From assembly GCF_016862915.1 (NCBI RefSeq), contig NZ_BONW01000021.1, positions 434,001 to 498,000 on the forward strand: 64,000 nt of DNA, given 5' to 3'. This DNA comes from Plantactinospora endophytica. GTDB taxonomy: Bacteria; Actinomycetota; Actinomycetes; Mycobacteriales; Micromonosporaceae. Below are positions 27,647-36,955 of this stretch, piece by piece. The translations under genes and the position numbers were made by a program. The notes under the pieces were generated by a model. The model was given only the letters and a program-made list of their open reading frames with translations. It did no database searches and was not told where the DNA came from. The first letter of the stretch is position 1. Each line of letters starts with the position of its first letter.

Positions 27647-28536
27647 CAGGCACCTCCCCCGCTGCCCCCGGCCGCCCCGGACCCGTCGGCCCCGTCGGCC
27701 GGCGGTCGCGCGGCTGACCCGGTCTCTCCGGCCGGCCGGCCCGCGTCGGCCGCTGGGCCGGAGGTGGCGGCGGTTTCGTCAGCCGGCGGGGCGGAGGCGG
27801 GGGCGGTGTCGGCGGCCGGCGGCCCTGAGGCGGGGGCGGCCGGTGGACCCGAGGTGGGCGCGGTCGGCGTACCCGAGGTGGGCGCGGTCGGCGGACGCCT
27901 GGCCGGTCGGGTACGGGCCGGCGGGCCGGAGGCCGGCGCGGCGGAGACGGGCATGGACGCCGCCACCCCCCACTCGCCCGGCGCGGGTACGCCCGGCGGG
28001 CGCATCGCCTGTCGACGGGCGGTGCCGGCCTCGGACTCGCCCGGTTCCTTCGCACCCGGCCACGCCTTGGCCACCCGGGAGGCGAGCACGAACTCCTTGC
28101 GCAGCGGATGCCCCTCGAACTCCGGCGGCAGCAGCAGGGGCGCGAGGTCGGGATGACCGGCGAAGTCGATGCCGAACATCTCGTGCGTCTCCCGTTCGTG
28201 CCAGGCGGCACCGGGAAACAGGTCCACCACGGACCCGACCGAGGCCGCCTCCCGGGGTACCCGGGTCCGGAGCAGTACGCCGTGCCGGAGCGTGGTCGAC
28301 CAGAGGTGCACCACCACGTCGAATCCCTCGGCCAGTTCGTCGACGGCGGAGAGCCAGTCGAAGAAGTCGCAGGCCAGCTCGCTGTCGTCCCGGGCCACCC
28401 GGACGGCGTCCCGCCACCTGCCGGACGGCACGTCCACGGTCGTCCGGGCGTACGCCTGGCCGCCGGACTGCCCGACGGTCACCTCCGCGTCCGCGAGCAG
28501 TGTGCCGAACCGGTCGCCGACCTGTTCCGGGGTCAT
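27646..28536 (-). CDS. nuoC: NADH-quinone oxidoreductase subunit C with long Pro/Ala tail
   Basis: A 296-aa protein. Residues 1-165 are a NuoC (30-kDa) domain with the diagnostic AAWHERETHEMFGIDFAGHP, then PLLLPPEFEGHPLRKEF. The remaining 130 residues are low-complexity Pro, Ala, Ser, Thr and Gly, with near-repeats (PTSGPPAAP, PASGPPAAD). The tail resembles that of NuoI. The start MTPEQVGDRF was preferred because AGGA lies 8 nt upstream. An ATG 24 bp further up is possible. It is not fused to NuoD, and no nuoD is in the window. Confidence 0.9.
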   Translation of the reverse strand: MTPEQVGDRFGTLLADAEVTVGQSGGQAYARTTVDVPSGRWRDAVRVARDDSELACDFFDWLSAVDELAEGFDVVVHLWSTTLRHGVLLRTRVPREAASVGSVVDLFPGAAWHERETHEMFGIDFAGHPDLAPLLLPPEFEGHPLRKEFVLASRVAKAWPGAKEPGESEAGTARRQAMRPPGVPAPGEWGVAASMPVSAAPASGPPARTRPARRPPTAPTSGTPTAPTSGPPAAPASGPPAADTAPASAPPADETAATSGPAADAGRPAGETGSAARPPADGADGSGAAGGSGGGA

Positions 28537-28638
28537 GTCCGCGATCCTAGGGCCATCCATGGGCGGTACGCCGGGTCGCGGACCGGTTATTCGGCGACTC
28601 CGGGCCTGTCGGACCGGTCGCCGGGGAAGAATGACCAG

Positions 28639-29685
28639 GTGCGCGCGATTACCGTGACCCCGGGCCGGGCCGACTCCCTACGGCTGGCCGAGGACTTCCC
28701 GGAGCCGAGCCCCGACGAGGGCGCCGTCCTGGTGGAGGCGGTCGCGGTCGGCATCTGCGGCACCGACCGCGAGATCATCGACGGCCGGTACGGCGAGCCG
28801 CCACCCGGCGCCACCGAGCTGGTACTCGGACACGAGTCGCTGGGCCGGGTACTCGACGACCCGAGCGGCTCCCTCTCCCCCGGTGACCTGGTCGCCGGGA
28901 TCGTCCGGCACCCCGACCCCGTACCGTGCTCGAACTGTGCGGCCGGCGAGTGGGACATGTGCCGCAACGGGCTCTACACCGAGCACGGCATCAAGTGCCT
29001 CCAGGGCTTCGCCCGGGACCGCTGGCGGATCCCGCCGAAGTACGCCGTACGCCTCGACCCGGAACTCGCCGGCCTCGGCATGCTGCTCGAACCGACCAGC
29101 GTCGTGGCGAAGGCGTGGGAGCACATCGAGCGGATCGGCGCCCGGGCCGCCTGGGAGCCGAAGACCGTACTCGTCGCCGGGGCCGGGCCGATCGGCCTGC
29201 TGGCCGCCCTGCTCGCCGCGCAGCGCGGCTACGAGGTGCACGTGCTGAACCGCTCGGCGAACGGCGAGAAGCCCGCCCTGGTGGAGGCGCTCGGCGGGCA
29301 GTTCCACACAGGTACCGTCCCCGAGTTGGGCATAGAGTTCGACATCGTGCTGGAGTGCACCGGCGTCCCGGCGGTGGTGCTGGACTCGATGTGTCAGGCG
29401 GCCCCGAACGGGATCGTCTGCCTGACCGGCGTCTCCTCCGGCGGCCGGACGATCGACTTCGACGCGGGCGCGCTCAACCGGGCGCTGGTGCTGGAGAACA
29501 ACGTGGTCTTCGGCACGGTGAACGCGAACCGCCGGCACTGGGAACTCGCCGCCGACGCGCTGGCCGCCGCCGACCGGGACTGGCTGGCCAGGATGATCAC
29601 CCGGCGGGTACCGGTGGAGCGGTATCTCGACGCCTACCAGCCGGAGCCGGACGACGTGAAGGTGGTCCTCGAATTCTCCGGCTGA
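28639..29685 (+). CDS. Zinc-dependent dehydrogenase of the glucose 1-dehydrogenase type
   Basis: A 348-aa medium-chain dehydrogenase. The N-terminal catalytic part has the GDH-like motifs ICGTDREIIDGRYG and LVLGHESLG, followed by structural-zinc-type Cys residues in PCSNCAAGEWDMC. The Rossmann half starts at LVAGAGPIGLLAALLA. These features fit archaeal/actinobacterial glucose 1-dehydrogenase, which oxidises aldoses with NAD(P). Other sugars or alcohols are possible. The GTG start follows GGGGAAG. It is divergent from nuoC and seems monocistronic. Confidence 0.82.
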   Translation: MRAITVTPGRADSLRLAEDFPEPSPDEGAVLVEAVAVGICGTDREIIDGRYGEPPPGATELVLGHESLGRVLDDPSGSLSPGDLVAGIVRHPDPVPCSNCAAGEWDMCRNGLYTEHGIKCLQGFARDRWRIPPKYAVRLDPELAGLGMLLEPTSVVAKAWEHIERIGARAAWEPKTVLVAGAGPIGLLAALLAAQRGYEVHVLNRSANGEKPALVEALGGQFHTGTVPELGIEFDIVLECTGVPAVVLDSMCQAAPNGIVCLTGVSSGGRTIDFDAGALNRALVLENNVVFGTVNANRRHWELAADALAAADRDWLARMITRRVPVERYLDAYQPEPDDVKVVLEFSG

Positions 29686-29757
29686 CCGCCGATGCCCCGG
29701 CCGCCGATCGCTGGCGCCGATCGGCTACCCGGCCAGGCCGAGCCGGGCCGTGCCGGC

Positions 29758-31947
29758 TCAGCCGGCATCGTCACCGCCGAGGGCGGTCACCGCGCCGGCC
29801 ATCAGCCGGAGCAGTTCCTCGTCCCCCGTGACCTGTCCGCTGCCCCAACCGGTGTCCCGGGCGGTGTGTCGGCGCGGCCGGGCCTGCTCGGCCCGGAGCA
29901 GCGGCAGCGCGGCGGCGGCCGGGTGGCCGATCTCGGCCCAGATCTTCGCCACGTCCGACCGGGTGTACACGTTGCGGTCCCAGATCCGCGACAGCACCGG
30001 CAGCACCGCCCCGGCGTCGCCGGCCACCCGCCAGATCGCCCGGGCGGCCCGCAGGTGCAGCCACGTGTTCGGGTCCGGCTGCCGGAGCAGGTCCCGGAGC
30101 CGGGGCAGCCACCCGACGGCGGCCGGACCGATCTCGGCGACCACCTCGGCCGCGTCGGCGGCGTCGTAGCCGTCGCCGTCGAGGAACCGGCCGAGCACCG
30201 GCAGTACCGGCCCCGGATCCCCGGTGATCCGGTACAGCGCGGATCCGGCGGCGAGCGCCGGCCCGCGCTCCGGCGCGTCGAGCAGCGGCCGGAGCACCGG
30301 TACGGCCTCCTGGGCAGCCGGACCGAGTCGGCCGATCTCGCGGATCACCCACGGGTCGGTGGCCAGCGGCAACAGCTCGGGCAGGGCGGGCACACCCAGT
30401 GGGCCGAGCGCGCCGACCGCCCGGGCCAGCCCGCCACGCCGCTCCTGGAAGTCCCGGCTTTCCGGGGTGAGCCGCCGCAACTCTCGCCGGACCAGCGGCA
30501 GCAGCTCGACGGCGGCCGGGCCGAGCCCGCTCAGTACCGCGCCGACGTCCTTCGGTGGATCGTCCCGCTCCAGCGCCCACCGCAGCGGCGGCAGCGCCCG
30601 GAGGTCGCCGAGCCCGGCGAGCGCGGTGAGCGTGCCGCCGACCGTCGGTCCGTGACTCGGCCACACCATCAACCAGGCCGGCGGGCCGGCGGCACTGTCG
30701 TGCGGTTCCTCCCGCGCCGCGCCGGTCACCGCCTCGGCCAGCGCGTCGGCCGCCGGCCGGTTCAGCTCGCCGAGGTGTACGAGGGGCCGCGCGGCGGCCC
30801 GGGACAACTTCGGGTGCGGGTCGGCCAACTGCGCTGCGAGCAGTACGACCAGTTCCCGGTAGTCGCCCCGCCAGCCGTCGACGAGTTGAGCAGCGGCGGG
30901 CAGCGCGTCCAGCCTGCGTTCCCGGTCGGACCCGCGCAGCAGGGTGCCGACCAGCCGGAGCCGGTCCTCGACCCGGTCGCCGAGAGCCCGGCTCAGGCTG
31001 CCGACGGCCGGCCCGAGCCGTGGTCCCTGCCGACCGGCGTCGGCCTGTTCGCGCAGTTCGCGTACGGCGCCGAGCAGGGTGTCGGTGGAGAATCCGGCCG
31101 GCTCGGGCGGCGGAGCCGGTGTCTGGTACGCCCCGTCCAGCAGGGTCAGGGCCCGGGGCACCAGGTCGGCCGGCAGCAGGCTCGGCGCACCCGCGCTGAC
31201 CGAGGTGAGCGCGGTCAGGCGCAGGGCCGGCGCGACCGAGCCGTCGTCGACCAGGTCCAGCAGCCAACCGGTGGCGGAACGCAACGTCGACTCGCCCACC
31301 CCGGGCAGGTGGCCGGCGGCGGCCCGGCGTACCAGGGTGCCGACGGTCTCGACCAGCGCGGTCCGGGCCTCGGGATCCGGCTCGGCGGGCAGTCGGTGCC
31401 GCAGCACGTCGAGTACCCGGGCCGCCTCGGCCCGGCACACCAGCATCGCCTCCGGCACCGCCCGACGTACCGCCGGATCGGGGTCGGTCAGCAGGTCGAG
31501 GAAGACCGGGAACCCGGCGGCCACCGCCGCGTGGGCGAGGCGGTAGTTCTCCGCCTCGTCCTCCTCGTCGTCGCCGTCGTCCTCACCGTCCTCGTCGTCG
31601 CCGTCCTCGTCGTCGCCGTCCTCACCGTCCTCGTCCTCGTAGGATCGGAGGAGTTCGTCCAGGTCGTCGACCTCGGCACCGCCGATGCTGGCCAGCAGCG
31701 TCACCACCGGTCCCCGGTCCGGGCCGCCGGGGCTGGTGGCCACCTCGAAGAGGTACGGCACGCAGGCGAGTGTGCAGGCGTAGACGTCGCCCTGGTGGTG
31801 CACGGCGCCGTACATGCCGTCGAGGGCGATCTCCCGGGTCGCCGGGTCGGCGGAGACCAGTCCCCGGAGCAGCTCCGGCACCTCCACCGCCGGCCCGTAC
31901 GCGTGGGACATGCCAGCCCAGTCGATCTCGTCGAGTCCCGCGAACAC
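29758..31947 (-). CDS. HEAT-repeat protein with acidic insert
   Basis: A 729-aa soluble helical-repeat protein. The chosen GTG start gives the N-terminal sequence FAGLDEIDWAGMSHAYGPA, which from memory is typical of actinobacterial HEAT-repeat proteins. HEAT-like pairs recur along the chain, for example LGPLGVPALPELLPLATDP and IGPAAVGWLPRLRDLLRQPD. Residues about 88-120 are an almost pure Asp/Glu/Gly run encoded by a GTC/CTC microsatellite. Such proteins are scaffolds of unknown role, sometimes linked with PBS-lyase-like repeats. It is a single gene on the minus strand inside the region that separates nuoB from nuoC. Confidence 0.75.
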   Translation of the reverse strand: MFAGLDEIDWAGMSHAYGPAVEVPELLRGLVSADPATREIALDGMYGAVHHQGDVYACTLACVPYLFEVATSPGGPDRGPVVTLLASIGGAEVDDLDELLRSYEDEDGEDGDDEDGDDEDGEDDGDDEEDEAENYRLAHAAVAAGFPVFLDLLTDPDPAVRRAVPEAMLVCRAEAARVLDVLRHRLPAEPDPEARTALVETVGTLVRRAAAGHLPGVGESTLRSATGWLLDLVDDGSVAPALRLTALTSVSAGAPSLLPADLVPRALTLLDGAYQTPAPPPEPAGFSTDTLLGAVRELREQADAGRQGPRLGPAVGSLSRALGDRVEDRLRLVGTLLRGSDRERRLDALPAAAQLVDGWRGDYRELVVLLAAQLADPHPKLSRAAARPLVHLGELNRPAADALAEAVTGAAREEPHDSAAGPPAWLMVWPSHGPTVGGTLTALAGLGDLRALPPLRWALERDDPPKDVGAVLSGLGPAAVELLPLVRRELRRLTPESRDFQERRGGLARAVGALGPLGVPALPELLPLATDPWVIREIGRLGPAAQEAVPVLRPLLDAPERGPALAAGSALYRITGDPGPVLPVLGRFLDGDGYDAADAAEVVAEIGPAAVGWLPRLRDLLRQPDPNTWLHLRAARAIWRVAGDAGAVLPVLSRIWDRNVYTRSDVAKIWAEIGHPAAAALPLLRAEQARPRRHTARDTGWGSGQVTGDEELLRLMAGAVTALGGDDAG
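31555..31640. repeat. Trinucleotide microsatellite inside the HEAT-repeat gene
   Basis: A run of GTC, CTC, GCC and ACC triplets, for example GTCCTCGTCGTCGCC repeated, encodes the Asp/Glu/Gly segment. It is low in complexity and a likely site of length variation between strains. Confidence 0.8.
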
Positions 31948-32051
31948 GCCGCCCCGCCCCCGTTCCGGTCGCCGCCCCGCCGCTCGTCGGCGGAAACCCG
32001 GGCCGGAGCCTAACCACCCCGACCGACGGAATCGACTCGGCGGCGGTCCGG

Positions 32052-33368
32052 CTACAGTCCCGGCAGCCGGCCGTTGCGGAACAGGTCCACGAAGATCTGG
32101 TGGTCCTGCCGGGCCCGGTCGCCGTACGCGTGGGCGAAGTCGACCAGGTGCGCGACGAACCCGGCCTCGTCGGCGGCGACCGCCGCCACGATCGCCTCCT
32201 CGGTGGAGAAGTCGACCAGATCGTGGCTGGACTCGTCGTCCGCCACCGAGTGCATCCGGGCCACTGCCCGACCCAGGTCGCCGAGCACCCCGGCCAGTTC
32301 CTCCGGCTCGTTCACGTCCGACCAGTCCAGGTCGGCGGCGTACGGGGAGACCTCGGCGACGAGCTGGCCGTGCCCGTCCAGCTCGGTGAAGCCCAGCCAC
32401 GGATCGGCGTGTGCCTGCAACGCCCGCTGCGACTCGGCCGTCCGGTGTCCCTGGTGCCGGAAGTAGCCGCGTACCCCCTCGTCGGTGACGTGCCGGGCCA
32501 CCGCCGGCACCTGGGCGCGCTTCATGTAGATCACGACGTCGTTCTCCAGCGCCTGGGTGTGCCCCTCCAGCAGCAGGTTGTACGACGGCAGCCCGGCCGA
32601 CCCGATCCCCACGCCCTTGCGCAGCACCACGTCCTTGATCTGCATGGTCACCGGACGGTGCTCGGCATTGACCGGCGGCAGCGTGTCCAGGTAGTGCTCG
32701 AACGCCGTCAGCACGGCATCCCGGACGTCCCGGTCGACCTCGTACACGCCCTCGCCGAGCGAGAACCGCCGCTCGTACTGGTCGACGGTGGTCTGCTGGG
32801 CGAGCAGGTCCACCCGGGTACGCAGCCGGGCCTGCTGGAGCACCCGGCGCAGTACCCCGTCGGCGTTGTCCAGCCGGATCGACCCGATCGCGTCGTCACC
32901 GCCGGCCGCGATCGCCCGCAGCTCGGTCAGGTACGCGGTGGCGAACCGGGTGACCAGGTCGCCGATGGCGTCGTCGGAGAGCGCCTTGCCGTACCCGAGC
33001 AGCGCCACGCTGGCCGCGAACCGCTTCAGGTCCCAGGAGAACGGCCCGACGTACGCCTCGTCGAAGTCGTTGACGTTGAAGACGAGCTGCCCCGAGCCGT
33101 TCATGTAGGTGCCGAAGTTCTCGGCGTGCAGGTCGCCGTGGATCCAGACCCGGCTGGTCCGGCCGTCGAGGAACCGGTCGTCGGCGAAGTCCTCGACGAG
33201 GTCGGCGTAGAAGACCGAGGCGCTGCCCCGGTAGAACGCGAAGGGCGACGCCGCCATCTTCCGGAACTTGCGCCGGAACGCGGCCGGGTCGACGGCCATC
33301 GACTCGCCGAACTCGGCGGTCAGCACGTCGACCAGCCACTCTGCCCGCCGGCCGGGGTTGGTTGCCAT
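32052..33368 (-). CDS. DUF2252 protein, kinase-like fold
   Basis: A 438-aa DUF2252 protein. The family is distantly related to aminoglycoside-phosphotransferase-like kinases. Characteristic sequences are FRKMAASPFAFYRGSASVFY near residue 35, WIHGDLHAENFGTY near residue 85 and FNVNDFDEAYVGPFSWDLKR, which together resemble the kinase HGD...N and DFD catalytic and metal motifs. No substrate is known for the family. The gene ends with VDLFRNGRLPGL. It is a single gene upstream of the HEAT-repeat gene on the same strand. Confidence 0.85.
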   Translation of the reverse strand: MATNPGRRAEWLVDVLTAEFGESMAVDPAAFRRKFRKMAASPFAFYRGSASVFYADLVEDFADDRFLDGRTSRVWIHGDLHAENFGTYMNGSGQLVFNVNDFDEAYVGPFSWDLKRFAASVALLGYGKALSDDAIGDLVTRFATAYLTELRAIAAGGDDAIGSIRLDNADGVLRRVLQQARLRTRVDLLAQQTTVDQYERRFSLGEGVYEVDRDVRDAVLTAFEHYLDTLPPVNAEHRPVTMQIKDVVLRKGVGIGSAGLPSYNLLLEGHTQALENDVVIYMKRAQVPAVARHVTDEGVRGYFRHQGHRTAESQRALQAHADPWLGFTELDGHGQLVAEVSPYAADLDWSDVNEPEELAGVLGDLGRAVARMHSVADDESSHDLVDFSTEEAIVAAVAADEAGFVAHLVDFAHAYGDRARQDHQIFVDLFRNGRLPGL

Positions 33369-33420
33369 GATCGAAGGCTAGTTCCGGCCCGCCACCCCTG
33401 GCTGTGGTCCCGGTAACCGC

Positions 33421-33554
33421 CCCGCTGTGGCGCGGCTAACGGACCTGGTCCCGCGCGGCTGACGGCGCCGGTGCCGCACGGGCCGCGTCCAGGCCGGCTC
33501 CGAGCCGTGGATCAGCCGGCGCGGGATCGGCCGGCCCGCTCTGGCGCGGCTAAC
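33421..33554. repeat. Repeated 20-mer at the 3' end of the secreted-protein gene
   Basis: CCCGCTGTGGCGCGGCTAAC (33421-33440) recurs with one change at 33535-33554, where it contains the stop codon (CTA on the plus strand) of the gene at 33550. A partial copy, CCGCGCGGCTGAC, lies between them. The 180-bp gap from 33369 to 33549 otherwise shows no gene. Confidence 0.7.
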
Positions 33555-35442
33555 CTCCGGGCCGGGGCGCACACGTGCTGACCAGGTCCAACGCGACCGT
33601 CGTGGCGCGCCCGGCGGTCACCCCGACCGCGCTGGCGACGGCCGGTGCGCTGTTGCCGCCGGACGGTGCGCCGTACCAGCAGGTGCGGCCGGACTCGCCG
33701 TACTCGACGTACACCTGCTGGTCGCGGTGACCGGGCAGGGTGAACCGGCCGTCCGGGCCGGGGTACGCCGGTCCCGCCCCGGCGACGTCCCCGGTGCGGT
33801 GGTGGTAGGTCCAGACGTACCCGGCCCCGGTCGCGGCGCCGTCCTGGGCGACCGTGCCGGTCAGGGTGCCGCCGACCACCAGCCGGGCCGGCACCGTGGC
33901 GGTACCGTCGACGGGTACCCGGGTCGGCCGGGCGCCGAACCGGTCGGCCGCGTCGCCGGACCACTGCCAGGCGTACCCGCTGCCGACCGGCGGGACGAAC
34001 TGCACCGGCCAGGAGTACGGGCCGAGTTCGTCGATCGTGTAGCGGCCGTCCGGTCCCGAGCAGTGCCGGCCGTGCCCGCTGCCCTGGTCGGGCCGGAACG
34101 CGTACGGGTAGGCGCATACCCCGGGCACCGGCGCACCCGTCACCGCGTCGGTGACGGTGCCGCTGATCGCCCCGGGCGGGTCCATCAGGATCGGCGGGAT
34201 GGCGTCGGTCCGGCCGGCCCGGATCTGCAACAGGGAGGCGAGCCGCTGGTCGCCGGTACCGCCGCTCGGGGTGACCCACTGGGCGCCGTACCGCCGGGTG
34301 GTCCGGTCGTACGGGTCGTTCGCCCGGTACGCGTAGAGCTGCACGGCGGCCGAGCCGGTCAGCGGGCCGATCGCCAGCCAGCCCGTACCGTCGGAGCAGT
34401 AGCCGTCCTGGCCGGCGGACTGGCCGCCCCACCTCGGCGCCACCAGCCGGACGCAGACCCGGTCGAGCGGTCCGCCGCCGACCGCGTCCCGGACCGTGGT
34501 GGTCAGCCCGGCACCGGGTGCCAGCGCCAGTGTCAGTCCGGTGACCGCGCCCCGGGTCACCTCGACAGGTGCCGGCTCGGCGGGCGGGAAGTGCGAGGGC
34601 GCGGCGGTGACGGCCACCGTCCAGCGGCCGGGCGGGACCTGACCGAGCCGGACCAGCCCGGCGGCGCCGCAGCTCTCCAGCGTCCGCGCGGTGGTCTCGA
34701 TCCGGGCGCACGGCCGGGGTACGGCCGCCCCGGTCGCCCGGTCGGTGAGCCGGACCTCGACGGTGCCGAGCGGCAGCCAGTCCTCGTCCAGGGTAAGCAC
34801 CTCGGCGTCGGCCAGTGGATAGGTGCCGGCGCCCGCCCGGCTCTCCTGGCCGGGCAGCCACTGGGTGCCGTACAGGTCGTTGAAGATCGAGACCTGGTAG
34901 CGCCCCGGCGCCAGGTTGCGGATCTCGTACCGACCGTCCCCGGCCGCCGTGGCGTACGCCAGCGCGTGCCAGTCCCGGTCGACGGCCCAGACGCCGACCG
35001 TGGCGTCGGTCGGGGCTCCGGCCGCGTCCACCACCCGGCCCCGTGCGATGCCGGCACCGAGGCCGACCAGCACGTCCCGCCGCTCCATGGCGCTGTCGGG
35101 CAGGTAGACGGTTTCGGCGTTCGGGTAGTCCGGGGCGTCGGGCCACCAGTGCGTGCGGTAGCCGGACGCGGTCACCCGGACCCGGTAGCCGAGTTCGGTC
35201 GGCACCCCGGCGATGGTGTACCGGCCGGCGGCGTCCGTGCAGAAGGTCGCCTGTTCCTCGGTCTCGCCGCGCAGCAGGGCGAGGCAGGCGCCGGCCACCG
35301 GCCGACCGTCCTCGTTGCTGACCGTCCCGGTGTAGCCGGCCGACGGCGAGGTCACCGTCGGTACGGCCGCCGCCGGTACGGCTGGCAGGCCGAGGACCAC
35401 TGCCAGCACTCCAGCCCCACCCGTTACCCAACGCACTCCCAT
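33550..35442 (-). CDS. Secreted protein with carboxypeptidase-regulatory-like repeats
   Basis: A 630-aa exported protein. The signal peptide (residues 1-26, ending VPAAAVP) is clear. The body is a string of beta-sandwich modules of the carboxypeptidase-regulatory/SdrD-B type, recognised by repeats of GTVSNEDGRPVAGACL, CTDAAGRYTIAGVP and GTVTDAVTGAPVPGVCAYP, with a pair of Cys in several modules. No catalytic domain or cell-wall anchor is visible. These modules are usually spacers or adhesion units. The gene lies between nuoB and the DUF2252 gene on the same strand. Confidence 0.8.
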   Translation of the reverse strand: MGVRWVTGGAGVLAVVLGLPAVPAAAVPTVTSPSAGYTGTVSNEDGRPVAGACLALLRGETEEQATFCTDAAGRYTIAGVPTELGYRVRVTASGYRTHWWPDAPDYPNAETVYLPDSAMERRDVLVGLGAGIARGRVVDAAGAPTDATVGVWAVDRDWHALAYATAAGDGRYEIRNLAPGRYQVSIFNDLYGTQWLPGQESRAGAGTYPLADAEVLTLDEDWLPLGTVEVRLTDRATGAAVPRPCARIETTARTLESCGAAGLVRLGQVPPGRWTVAVTAAPSHFPPAEPAPVEVTRGAVTGLTLALAPGAGLTTTVRDAVGGGPLDRVCVRLVAPRWGGQSAGQDGYCSDGTGWLAIGPLTGSAAVQLYAYRANDPYDRTTRRYGAQWVTPSGGTGDQRLASLLQIRAGRTDAIPPILMDPPGAISGTVTDAVTGAPVPGVCAYPYAFRPDQGSGHGRHCSGPDGRYTIDELGPYSWPVQFVPPVGSGYAWQWSGDAADRFGARPTRVPVDGTATVPARLVVGGTLTGTVAQDGAATGAGYVWTYHHRTGDVAGAGPAYPGPDGRFTLPGHRDQQVYVEYGESGRTCWYGAPSGGNSAPAVASAVGVTAGRATTVALDLVSTCAPRPGG

Positions 35443-35551
35443 GAGCCGGGAGAGTAATCACCAAAACGGCCTCGACGGGCCTCAATCGGTCAACCTGCGA
35501 ATTCCGGCAGATCAGGCACTTATCGGTACCGATGCGTGGCTCGGTCGGGCC

Positions 35552-36130
35552 TCAGCGATCGGCGGCCGGCGGTCGTACCGGTGGCGCGGTCAGCGACGCG
35601 GCGCTGCGCGGGGACGGCGCGTCGGGCCGGTCGACCGGCGACGCCAGCTCGTCGGGGCGGGCCCCCCCGCCGATGCCGGAGCGCTCGGCAGCGATCTTCT
35701 CCTGCAACCGCAGGATCCCGTGCAGCAGCGCCTCCGGGCGGGGCGGGCAGCCCGGCACGTACACGTCGACCGGGATGATCTGGTCGACGCCCTTGGTCAC
35801 CGAGTACGAGTCCCAGTACGGGCCGCCGCAGTTCGAGCAGGCGCCGAACGAGATGACGTACTTCGGTTCGGGCATCTGGTCGTAGAGCCGCTTGATCGCC
35901 GGGGCCATCTTGTCGGTGACCGTTCCGGAGACCACCATCAGGTCGGCCTGGCGCGGACCGTGCGCGAACGGGATCACGCCGAGCCGGATGAAGTCGTGCC
36001 GGCCCATGCTGGTCGCGATGAACTCGATCGCGCAGCAGGCCAGCCCGAAGTTGAAGACCCAGAGCGAGTAGCGCCGGCCCCAGTTGAGCACGAACCGGAT
36101 CGGTTCACCGAGCACCGCGGGTAGCTGCAC
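35552..36130 (-). CDS. nuoB: NADH-quinone oxidoreductase subunit B
   Basis: A 192-aa subunit holding Fe-S cluster N2. Ligands are visible: the Cys pair in GLACCAIEF, Cys in [13 protein letters not shown] and Cys in [12 protein letters not shown]. The GTG start ([18 protein letters not shown]) was chosen because GGAAGGAGG lies 7 nt upstream. The C-terminal 40 residues are Pro/Ala-rich and longer than usual. Unlike in a normal nuo operon, nuoA is not upstream and nuoC/nuoD do not follow. The next nuo gene on the strand is 7 kb away. Confidence 0.95.
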   Translation of the reverse strand: MQLPAVLGEPIRFVLNWGRRYSLWVFNFGLACCAIEFIATSMGRHDFIRLGVIPFAHGPRQADLMVVSGTVTDKMAPAIKRLYDQMPEPKYVISFGACSNCGGPYWDSYSVTKGVDQIIPVDVYVPGCPPRPEALLHGILRLQEKIAAERSGIGGGARPDELASPVDRPDAPSPRSAASLTAPPVRPPAADR

Positions 36131-36219
36131 GGCCGGCCTCCTTCCCCGTCGCCCACCCGACAGTGAACCACAGGACCGGGGACCGCAGGACCGGCGCCGA
36201 CCGGGTGATCCCACCCGGA

Positions 36220-36852
36220 CTAACCGGCCTTCGGCAGCATCCCCAGCATCTGGTCGATCTGGGCGGTCCGGGACACGTCGATCCGCCGGGCCAGTTCGCG
36301 TACCTCCGGGTGCACGCCGGACTTGGTCTCCATCCGGGCCAGTTCGACGGCGCTGTGCTGGTGTCCGATCAGCAGGTTGAGAAAGTCGGTCTCGAAGGCC
36401 GTGCCGCTGCTCTTGGAGAGTGCCGTGAGCTGCGCCGGCCCGAGTACCGGCAGGCCGCCGTGCTCGGCGTGCACGTTCGCGTCCGGGTCCGCCGAGGTGG
36501 TCCGGCCCCAGCCGGTCAGCCAGTCCCGCATGGTCCGCTGCTCGGACTCCTGGGTGACGTCGATCGCGGCGGCGAGGATCTTCAACTCCTCCCGCTCCGC
36601 CCGCTCGGGCGCCAGCCGGACCAGCGCCAGCCCCTGGCCGTGCGAGGTCACCATCATCTGCAGGAACATCACGTCGGTGTCGTTGAACTCGCCGCTCGGC
36701 GCGGTCGCCGCCGGGGCGGCTCCGGTCGGGGTGGCGCCGGGCGGGGGCGGGGCCGGGGCCGCGACCGGGACACCGGTCCCGGCCGGACCGGGCGCGCAGC
36801 CGCCGAGCAGCACCAGCGTCGCGACGATCAGGGTACGGCGGAAGCGGTTCAT
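36220..36852 (-). CDS. DUF305 lipoprotein
   Basis: A 210-aa lipoprotein. The signal peptide ends in a lipobox, LLGGC, at residues 16-20, followed by a Pro/Ala-rich linker. The DUF305 domain (residues about 55-205) shows its two His-containing motifs, [16 protein letters not shown] and [16 protein letters not shown]. The family is a ferritin-like helical bundle, often linked with copper or other metal handling, but a role is not established. The gene lies 89 bp upstream of nuoB on the same strand. Confidence 0.85.
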   Translation of the reverse strand: MNRFRRTLIVATLVLLGGCAPGPAGTGVPVAAPAPPPPGATPTGAAPAATAPSGEFNDTDVMFLQMMVTSHGQGLALVRLAPERAEREELKILAAAIDVTQESEQRTMRDWLTGWGRTTSADPDANVHAEHGGLPVLGPAQLTALSKSSGTAFETDFLNLLIGHQHSAVELARMETKSGVHPEVRELARRIDVSRTAQIDQMLGMLPKAG

Positions 36853-36890
36853 GCCCTCGTCTCCAGGTACGGCCCGGCAGCGGACCTGTG

Positions 36891-36929
36891 GCGGATACGG
36901 ACCCGCAGGGGGTACGGGTCCGTATCCGC
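36891..36929. terminator. Perfect 15-bp hairpin between the LPMO and DUF305 genes
   Basis: Arms GCGGATACGGACCCG (36891-36905) and its complement (36915-36929) pair perfectly around a 9-nt loop. It starts 27 bp after the LPMO stop on the minus strand and probably terminates that transcript, insulating the DUF305 gene. Confidence 0.8.
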
Positions 36930-36955
36930 GACGGGTACGTCCCGCCGGGGTGGCG

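Noticed and set aside
29692-32013. Plus-strand open frame opposite the HEAT-repeat gene
   Set aside because: It has shadow-type composition, and the minus strand shows a family-like start and repeated HEAT units.
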